The notes under the pieces: model-generated
Told to the model about the DNA's origin: nothing
Database searches by the model: none
The model's input: only the letters and a program-made list of their open reading frames with translations
Made by a program: the position numbers and the translations under genes
In this document: one piece after another, positions 58,827 to 64,000 of the stretch
Layout of the letters: each line of letters begins with the position of its first letter
How positions within the stretch are numbered: position 1 is the first letter of the stretch
Origin: Emticicia sp051209875
Lineage (GTDB): Bacteria; Bacteroidota; Bacteroidia; Cytophagales; Spirosomataceae
Direction: 5' to 3'
NCBI RefSeq assembly: GCF_051209875.1
Contig: NZ_JBNTQY010000001.1
Span: forward strand, 682,001-746,000
Length of the DNA stretch: 64,000 nucleotides

Positions 58827-61181
58827 TTACTTCAATCTTTCTTCAAATAATTTCAAAATACGTTTGTACTCATCCATCCAAGAAGTAGGCTCTACAAAAC
58901 CATGATCTTCCATAGGGTAGGTTGCCATTTCCCAGTTTTCCTTTTTCAATTCTATTAAACGTTGTGCTAAACGATAAGAATCTTGAATATGAACATTCAC
59001 ATCAACTCCACCATGACAAATCAGTAAATGTCCTTTCAAACCTGCTGCATGATAGATTGGAGAACTTTTTCTGTATGCTAAACTATCGGTTTGTGGTTCG
59101 TTCAATATATTAGCAGTATAGCCATGATTATACGCCGCCCAGTCGGTCACAGGGCGAAGTGCTGCACCTGCTGCGAAAACATCAGGCGTAGTAAACATGG
59201 CCATTAAAGTGATAAAACCACCATAAGAACCTCCATAAACACCTATTTTCTTAGGGTCAATGCCATATTTTGAAACCAATAATTTTGCCCCATCAACATT
59301 ATCCTCCAAATCTTTTCCGCCCATAAAACGGTAAATTCCCGTACGACAATCTCGCCCATATCCCGCACTCGCTCGATAGTCAATATCCAAAACAGTATAG
59401 CCTTTGTCAACCAATAAATTATGAAACATATATTCTCTTGAATATTGACTCCACCATTTATGGGCATTTTGTAAATAACCAGCTCCATGTACAAACACCA
59501 CCGCTTTTTTATTTTTGATTTTGGCAGTTGGCTCATAAATTCTCGCAAAAATCTCTACACCATCACGTGCTGTAAACGAAATCACTTTAGCATCTTTCCA
59601 AGGATAGGCTTTAAACTCATCAGTTAGTGAAGAGGTCAATTGTTCGGCTTTCGCATTGGGTGTATTTTCCTGCAAAAACAACTCCCAAGGTTTATTGATA
59701 TATGAATATCGAATAGCTAATTTTGATTCATCAGGTGAAAGAGTGACATCATTTGCCCCTATCATGCTTGTTAATTTAGTTCTTTCACCACCATCAACTG
59801 ACATTTTATAGAAATGTTGCTCGCCTGGATGTACTTCATTGGTAATTAAATAAAATGATTGTTTGTCTTTTGAAAGCTGTGCCTGTTGTACCTCAAACTT
59901 ACCTTTGGTGAGTTGTTTTTTCTCATTTGTCAATACATTGATGGTATAAAGGTGCGAGTACCCATCAGCTTCTGATTGAAAATAAAGTGTTTGGTCATTT
60001 ACCCAACCAATATTTCCGCCACCAAAACCGCTCACTCCTGGGCCGCCAATCCATGCTTCATCGTGCTGACGGTCGAGGTTTTTTAGTTTTCCAGTTGCTG
60101 GATCAAGTAACATTATCCAACGATCTTTATTATCTATAGAACGCACTGTAACGACAGCATAAGTGCCATTTATTGACCAATTTGGACTCGAAATCGTAAT
60201 TTTACGAGGTAATGCCTTCTTTTTTGTTGTATCCTTTTTGGCATAATCTTTCAAAAACTCTGGTTGTTCAGTAATTCCCACAATCTCTTTTGTGATGACT
60301 TGATAAACCGTATCTTTTTTGGTGTCATAAATGAAATTTTCATAAATTGGGAGCGGAGCTCCTACCTTTGTTCGTGCAGGTAAATCTTCAGTAAAACCTG
60401 ACTCCGTTACATAGCTTGGTACAATAGCACTTTTGGCATTTTTAGGCTGTGTCGAAAGTCTATAAGTGATATACCTCAAATCAGGACTTATTCTTGGCAA
60501 TTCTAATGATTTATCTTCAGTATAAATCTCTTTTGGACGTTTGGGTAAATCAGCCTTAGCAATTTTTTCTGCTTCATCTTTCTTATCTTTTCTTTCTTTC
60601 AAAACCTCAAACATATCCAACTGATCGGCTTTTAACCATTTTTCTTGCTCATTGGCTGGTTTTGCTTCTGTTTTTTTGGCTCCTGCAATAAAATTTGAAA
60701 TTTGCGAAACAGCTCCATCCTCTAAATTCAAGCTAAACAAATTACCACCTTTTGAATAGATGATTTTGGTTTCATCGCCACTAAAATAAGGATTAGATTC
60801 TCTTTCAATAGTATTAGTTAATTGTTTGATTATCAAAGTTTTAGCATACATCAAGAAGATTTCACCTTGCTTTTCATAAACTTTCATCGAAAAATTTCTA
60901 TTGTATTCTCCCGATTGAGCAGGCAAAGCACGACGCTCTTTAGGTGTAACTTTGATAGGCGTTTTTTCAGGAAGAACAATTTTATAAAGTGAATCACCTT
61001 TGTTTTTGTCAGGATTCCACGAAAAATATATCGTTTTAGAATCTTCCGACCAAAAAGGATTACTTGGTGAAGTTCCAATCCATTTAGATTGGTCTTGCAT
61101 GATTTTTTCTACTGTAAGCCCTTGACTATAAGCTGTTTGTAGATGAAAGATAGTAATTAATAGTAAAATTATTTTTTTCAT
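58827..61181 (-). CDS. exported S9-family prolyl oligopeptidase/dipeptidyl peptidase
   Basis: A 784-residue exported serine peptidase (signal peptide about 1-20). Residues about 30-520 make a beta-propeller with repeated PD40-like strands (FWSEDSKTIYFSW, LSPDESKLAIRYSY). The alpha/beta hydrolase part from about 545 has the oxyanion region AVVFVHGAGY, the nucleophile in YGGSYGGF, the aspartate in GGVDVNVHIQD and histidine in MEDHGFVEP. It removes dipeptides or short peptides from larger substrates in the periplasm. There is no clear TonB or SusCD partner. It is separated from fmt by the heptad repeat array. Lone gene. Confidence 0.92.
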   Translation of the reverse strand: MKKIILLLITIFHLQTAYSQGLTVEKIMQDQSKWIGTSPSNPFWSEDSKTIYFSWNPDKNKGDSLYKIVLPEKTPIKVTPKERRALPAQSGEYNRNFSMKVYEKQGEIFLMYAKTLIIKQLTNTIERESNPYFSGDETKIIYSKGGNLFSLNLEDGAVSQISNFIAGAKKTEAKPANEQEKWLKADQLDMFEVLKERKDKKDEAEKIAKADLPKRPKEIYTEDKSLELPRISPDLRYITYRLSTQPKNAKSAIVPSYVTESGFTEDLPARTKVGAPLPIYENFIYDTKKDTVYQVITKEIVGITEQPEFLKDYAKKDTTKKKALPRKITISSPNWSINGTYAVVTVRSIDNKDRWIMLLDPATGKLKNLDRQHDEAWIGGPGVSGFGGGNIGWVNDQTLYFQSEADGYSHLYTINVLTNEKKQLTKGKFEVQQAQLSKDKQSFYLITNEVHPGEQHFYKMSVDGGERTKLTSMIGANDVTLSPDESKLAIRYSYINKPWELFLQENTPNAKAEQLTSSLTDEFKAYPWKDAKVISFTARDGVEIFARIYEPTAKIKNKKAVVFVHGAGYLQNAHKWWSQYSREYMFHNLLVDKGYTVLDIDYRASAGYGRDCRTGIYRFMGGKDLEDNVDGAKLLVSKYGIDPKKIGVYGGSYGGFITLMAMFTTPDVFAAGAALRPVTDWAAYNHGYTANILNEPQTDSLAYRKSSPIYHAAGLKGHLLICHGGVDVNVHIQDSYRLAQRLIELKKENWEMATYPMEDHGFVEPTSWMDEYKRILKLFEERLK

Positions 61182-61215
61182 GTGATGAAGGGTTGTAAAA
61201 TAAAACGTAAATTTA

Positions 61216-61285
61216 AAAACCTAAAACCTAAAACCTAAAACCTAAAACCTAAAACCTAAAACCTAAAACCTAAAACCTAAAACCT
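61216..61285. repeat. tandem heptad repeat, 10 copies of AAAACCT
   Basis: Ten exact units of AAAACCT (TTTTAGG on the other strand) from 61216 to 61285. The fmt stop codon (61270-61272) and its last codons lie inside the array. Degenerate relatives occur at 2945 and 3098-3120. Confidence 0.95.
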
Positions 61286-62181
61286 CTCAAAAATTCCTCA
61301 ATACCCATTCGTTTTTTACCTTCTAATTGTAATTCTTTGATATTCAGCCATTTATCTGCACAACAAAACGCCAAAAATGTTTTTCCATCGGTTTTAAAAG
61401 TGCCAATTTCTGACTGACCATGCACCAAATCACCAATGGCTGATTGATAAATTTTGCAATTTTTTTCAGCTAAAATTGTCCATGCAGCAGGATAAGGCGA
61501 AAGTCCACGCACAAAATTATGTACTTTTTCTGCCGATTGATTCCAGTCGATTTGACAAGTTTCTTTAAAAATCTTTGGGGCGGCTTTTAGAGCTACGTCC
61601 ATTTGTTGTGGGATTTGAGGGTAATTTCCTGCTTCAATAGCACGCACAGTTTTCAATACTAAATTTGCTCCTCGTTCCATCAATTTATCATGGAGCGTTC
61701 CTGCATTATCTGTTTGCAAGATAGGCTCTTTTTCTGCAAAAATAATATTTCCAGTATCAATTTCTTGCTGAATAAAAAAAGTTGTTACGCCAGTTTCTGT
61801 ATCGCCATTAATCACTGCCCAATTAATAGGTGCTGCTCCACGATATTGCGGTAGAAGTGACCCATGTAAATTGAAAGTACCGATTGTAGGCATATTCCAA
61901 ACAACTTCGGGTAGCATTCTGAAAGCCACAACTACCTGTAAATCAGCTCGATAGCTACGTAATTGCTCTAAAAACTCAGGATTTTTCAATTTCTCAGGTT
62001 GCAAAACAGGGATATTTTGCGAAACAGCATATTTCTTCACAGGTGTTTCGTGCATTTGTAACCCTCGACCCGAGGGCTTGTCGGGGGCGGTGATTACAGC
62101 CACAACATCGCATCCATTTTCAACCAATTTTGCCAAACTCGCCACTGCAAAATCTGGTGTACCCATAAAAACTATTCTCAT
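61270..62181 (-). CDS. fmt: methionyl-tRNA formyltransferase
   Basis: A 303-residue enzyme that formylates initiator Met-tRNA. It begins RIVFMGTPDFAVASL, has ITAPDKPSGRG and VKKYA, the catalytic NLHGSLLPQYRGAAPINW with N/H/D residues, and TGVTTFFIQQEIDTGNI. The C-terminal OB-like domain ends in LEGKKRMGIEEFLRG followed by FRF, where the last residues are encoded by the TTTTAGG repeat array and the stop is the TAG of a repeat unit. Length is close to normal, so the repeat has not truncated the fold much. Divergent to the greA leader. Confidence 0.95.
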   Translation of the reverse strand: MRIVFMGTPDFAVASLAKLVENGCDVVAVITAPDKPSGRGLQMHETPVKKYAVSQNIPVLQPEKLKNPEFLEQLRSYRADLQVVVAFRMLPEVVWNMPTIGTFNLHGSLLPQYRGAAPINWAVINGDTETGVTTFFIQQEIDTGNIIFAEKEPILQTDNAGTLHDKLMERGANLVLKTVRAIEAGNYPQIPQQMDVALKAAPKIFKETCQIDWNQSAEKVHNFVRGLSPYPAAWTILAEKNCKIYQSAIGDLVHGQSEIGTFKTDGKTFLAFCCADKWLNIKELQLEGKKRMGIEEFLRGFRF

Positions 62182-62373
62182 CTTTTTTTCGTTATAATAA
62201 TATGTATTTAAAAGAGCCTATAGCTATTACGCCATTTTATAATGTAGTGAAATTGTACTGTTTTTTAAGTTAGGTATTGACCTGTTAAACATGGCCTTAA
62301 GGAAATCTAATTTTAAAACAGAATTTATCAGCTAAAAGCCAATAACTAACAGCTAAAAGCCTTTTTAAAACAC

Positions 62374-62402
62374 TTGATTTTTAAAAAAACTTTGTACCTT
62401 TG
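62374..62402 (+). promoter_or_regulatory. strong Bacteroidota-type promoter of the greA transcript
   Basis: TTG at 62374-62376 and TACCTTTG at 62395-62402, separated by 18 bases. This is close to the sigma-A consensus of the phylum. It predicts a start near 62408 and a leader of about 165 bases before greA. Confidence 0.78.
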
Positions 62403-62419
62403 TTGCTCAAAATAAGCAA

Positions 62420-62470
62420 ATGAAAAGAAAACGAACAAATAAAGTGTTTTTTCGACTAAAATTTAGGTAG
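62420..62470 (+). CDS. candidate 16-residue basic leader peptide upstream of greA
   Basis: ATG at 62420-62422 to TAG at 62468-62470 encodes MKRKRTNKVFFRLKFR. It starts about a dozen bases after the predicted transcription start and is followed by two terminator-like hairpins before greA, as in attenuation leaders. Eight of 16 residues are Lys or Arg. There is no homology evidence, and an ORF this short could be chance. Confidence 0.4.
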   Translation: MKRKRTNKVFFRLKFR

Positions 62471-62501
62471 TTTCTGTAATAAAATGTAAGTTTTATCAGG
62501 G

Positions 62502-62529
62502 ACGGTCGAATTTTCGCCGTTCTTTTTTT
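62502..62529 (+). terminator. terminator/attenuator hairpin 1 in the greA leader
   Basis: ACGG-CGAA pairs with TTCG-CCGT with one bulged T (62502-62520), followed by TCTTTTTTT. It would end a short transcript of about 120 bases from the promoter at 62374. Confidence 0.72.
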
Positions 62530-62534
62530 GTCCA

Positions 62535-62558
62535 CCCCTAAAAAAGTTAGGGGTTTTT
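62535..62558 (+). terminator. terminator/attenuator hairpin 2 in the greA leader
   Basis: CCCCTAA at 62535-62541 pairs with TTAGGGG at 62547-62553, followed by five T, 16 bases before the greA start. Confidence 0.68.
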
Positions 62559-62573
62559 AAATTTATAAACGTT

Positions 62574-63047
62574 ATGTCAAAGATTCAATATTACACAGAA
62601 GAAGGTTTTAACAATCTAAAAAATAAACTTCATGAATTAAAGTTCAAAGGGCGTTCTGATATTGCTCGTCAAATTGCTGAGGCAAGAGACAAAGGTGATT
62701 TGTCAGAAAATGCTGAATATGATGCTGCTAAAGATGCACAGGGTTTGATGGAGATGGAAATCTCAAAATTAGAAGAAATTGTTGCCAATGCTCGAATTTT
62801 AGATGAATCAACTGTTGATACATCTAAGGTTTCGTTATTGTCGAAAGTAAAAATCAAAAACAAGAAAAATGGGGCAGTGATGTCATATATGCTTGTGGCA
62901 GAGGAAGAAGCAGATTTGAAACAAGGCAAAATTTCAATGAATTCTCCTTTTGGCAAAGGCCTTTTTGGTAAAAAATTAGGAGAAACAGCTCAAATCCAAG
63001 CTCCAGCAGGTGTTGTTGAAGTCGAGATTTTGGAAATTAGTAGATAA
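62574..63047 (+). CDS. greA: transcription elongation factor GreA
   Basis: A 157-residue GreA with a normal coiled-coil and globular layout. The N-terminus has YYTEEGFNNLKNKLHELK, the acidic tip block AEARDKGDLSENAEYDAAKDAQ contains the conserved acidic residues, and the C-terminal FKBP-like domain has LLSKVKIKNKKNGAVMSYML and SPFGKGLFGKKLGETAQIQAP. It rescues backtracked RNA polymerase by stimulating transcript cleavage. Two terminator-like hairpins in front suggest attenuation control. (The tip block is given as AEARDKGDLSEN and AEYDAAKDA.). Confidence 0.96.
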   Translation: MSKIQYYTEEGFNNLKNKLHELKFKGRSDIARQIAEARDKGDLSENAEYDAAKDAQGLMEMEISKLEEIVANARILDESTVDTSKVSLLSKVKIKNKKNGAVMSYMLVAEEEADLKQGKISMNSPFGKGLFGKKLGETAQIQAPAGVVEVEILEISR

Positions 63048-63109
63048 TTTTTGTAAAATGGATTTTCTAATCCGTTTTTACAAGTAATAAGCTGGAAGCT
63101 TGTTTTTAC

Positions 63110-63150
63110 AAAAGCGGTCATTCAAATCTAATTTTGAATGACCGCTTTTT
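63110..63150. terminator. perfect bidirectional terminator after greA
   Basis: The 17-base arm 63110-63126 (AAAAGCGGTCATTCAAA) pairs without mismatch with 63133-63149 over a 6-base loop, with flanking A and T runs. It separates converging greA and the MFS gene. Confidence 0.95.
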
Positions 63151-63209
63151 ATAGCAAAATTTCATTATTTACTTATCGTTGCCTGTGTCCTCACAGACAA
63201 CAAGTGTAT

Positions 63210-64000
63210 TTATTTCTCCAACTTCACATCAAACAACTCTCCTGACCTCAGAAAGAGAATTCCTGCAAAAAACAAAGTCATTAACCCACCAAAAAGTACG
63301 GATGGCATCGCCCCAAAAAATTTAGCTGCAAGCCCAGATTCAAAAGCTCCAAGTTCATTGGAACAACTAACAAAAATACCATTTACGCCACTCACACGCC
63401 CCCGCATTTCGTCTGGAGGAAGCACTTGCAAGATGGTTTGACGCACAATAACGCTAATACTATCAAAAGCTCCTGTAAGAAATAAAGCAGTAACAGAAAG
63501 CCAAAAATTTGTAGAAATTGCAAAAACTAAGGTGGCAATACCAAAACCCGTTACAGCAATAAGCATATTTCGCCAAGCTTTGCGAGTAGGGGGAAAATAG
63601 GCTGTTCCAAGCATTGTTAAAACTGCTCCAATCCCAGGAGCCGCTCTTAGAATACCCAAACCTTCTGCTCCTACATGCAAAATATCTTTAGCAAAAACTG
63701 GCAAAATTGCTACCACTCCGCCAAAAAGCACCGAGAACATATCAAGCAGAATGGCATAAAACAAAATTCTATTTTTTCTCACAAAATCAATTCCTTCTTT
63801 TAGACTTTGGAAAACATTTTGGTGTGTTTCAGACTTTTGAACAGGTTTTCGAGAAATCAATGAAACCAAAATAAAAGCAATACCGAAAAGAAATAAAACT
63901 AAGATAAGAGTATTGGTAAGTCCCAACCAACTATATAAAAAACCAGCCGAAGCGGGGCCTAAAATCATACCAGATTGCCAAAATTGACTACTCCATGAAG
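63210..64000 (-). CDS. MFS transporter, C-terminal part (5' end beyond window)
   Basis: Open through the window edge on the minus strand. The visible 263 residues begin with SWSSQFWQSGMILGPASAGF, continuous with helix 5 of a twelve-helix MFS exporter, then a cytoplasmic loop (SLISRKPVQKSETHQN), and helices 7-12 (ILFYAILLDMFSVLFGGVVA, VLPPDEMRGRVSGVNGIFVS with the RGR motif, then LMTLFFAGILFLRS). The layout resembles EntS-like exporters of siderophores or multidrug substrates. The internal ATG at 63966 is not the true start because coding sequence extends upstream of it. (Motifs are given in separate short blocks.). Confidence 0.85.
   Translation of the reverse strand, partial: SWSSQFWQSGMILGPASAGFLYSWLGLTNTLILVLFLFGIAFILVSLISRKPVQKSETHQNVFQSLKEGIDFVRKNRILFYAILLDMFSVLFGGVVAILPVFAKDILHVGAEGLGILRAAPGIGAVLTMLGTAYFPPTRKAWRNMLIAVTGFGIATLVFAISTNFWLSVTALFLTGAFDSISVIVRQTILQVLPPDEMRGRVSGVNGIFVSCSNELGAFESGLAAKFFGAMPSVLFGGLMTLFFAGILFLRSGELFDVKLEK

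Noticed and set aside
61216..61285. CRISPR array or telomere-like repeat
   Set aside because: The units are 7 bases, contiguous and without spacers, and no cas gene is in the window. It is a simple tandem repeat.
1..64000. tRNA, rRNA or tmRNA genes
   Set aside because: I looked in the gaps for cloverleaf-type sequence (GGTTCGAATCC-like arms) and conserved rRNA strings and saw none. A covariance-model scan would be decisive.

Overview
The window is a stretch of Bacteroidota chromosome, most likely from the order Cytophagales (an Emticicia/Spirosomataceae-type organism; this placement is inference). The evidence is the low GC content, a gldH gliding lipoprotein, a PorT-like beta-barrel gene beside ubiE, stand-alone LytTR regulators, ELWxxDGT and YCF48-type secreted repeat proteins, near absence of Shine-Dalgarno sequences, and promoters of the TTG-N18..20-TAnnTTTG type. 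No rRNA, tRNA, CRISPR array, insertion sequence or prophage was seen. Most of the window is ordinary chromosome with accessory islands.

Layout. 1-5.6 kb: tail of a TolC-like efflux gene, a fused phosphoserine phosphatase/phosphoglycerate dehydrogenase, a DinB/YfiT protein, yidD, PorT-like, ubiE and ogt. 5.7-8.7 kb: a two-gene histidine-rich membrane/exported module of unknown function, the best candidate for an undescribed system. 8.7-13.1 kb: aldo/keto reductase, a gene-free kilobase holding a structured RNA-like region, a Tat-exported aminotransferase and an AEC permease. 13.2-22.4 kb: a NarL-type two-component pair, a small LytTR protein and three secreted proteins (M23 peptidase, YCF48-like, ELWxxDGT), two of which share an almost identical C-terminal module. 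22.5-30.1 kb: thioredoxin-fold protein, CcmF/CcsA-type haem lyase with a small membrane protein, membrane gluzincin, purD, and a RelE-type toxin-antitoxin pair whose toxin is frameshifted. 30.2-39.1 kb: RicT/PSP1 protein, gldH, LON-domain protein, an ArsR-SRPBCC-VOC-SRPBCC operon with a visible double operator, hemB, two Uma2 nucleases, dihydroorotase and a DUF1801 protein.

39.3-48.9 kb is a carbohydrate oxidation cluster: Tat-exported sugar isomerase, GH88-like hydrolase, Old-Yellow-Enzyme, SDR, cytochrome c-GSDH fusion, Tat-exported Gfo/Idh/MocA enzyme, MFS permease and a small exported protein. Related palindromes sit at three of its gene boundaries. 49-64 kb: OmpA lipoprotein, phosphosugar mutase, DUF3291, LytS/LytTR two-component pair plus an orphan LytTR regulator, a rhamnulose-P aldolase/SDR fusion with a GntR regulator, S9 peptidase, fmt (its stop codon lies inside a heptad tandem repeat), greA (preceded by a candidate leader peptide and two terminator-like hairpins), and the C-terminal part of an MFS exporter.

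Intergenic DNA is rich in short palindromes of a few recurrent families. Start sites upstream-extended by alternative codons were moved to internal ATGs where family alignment favoured it.
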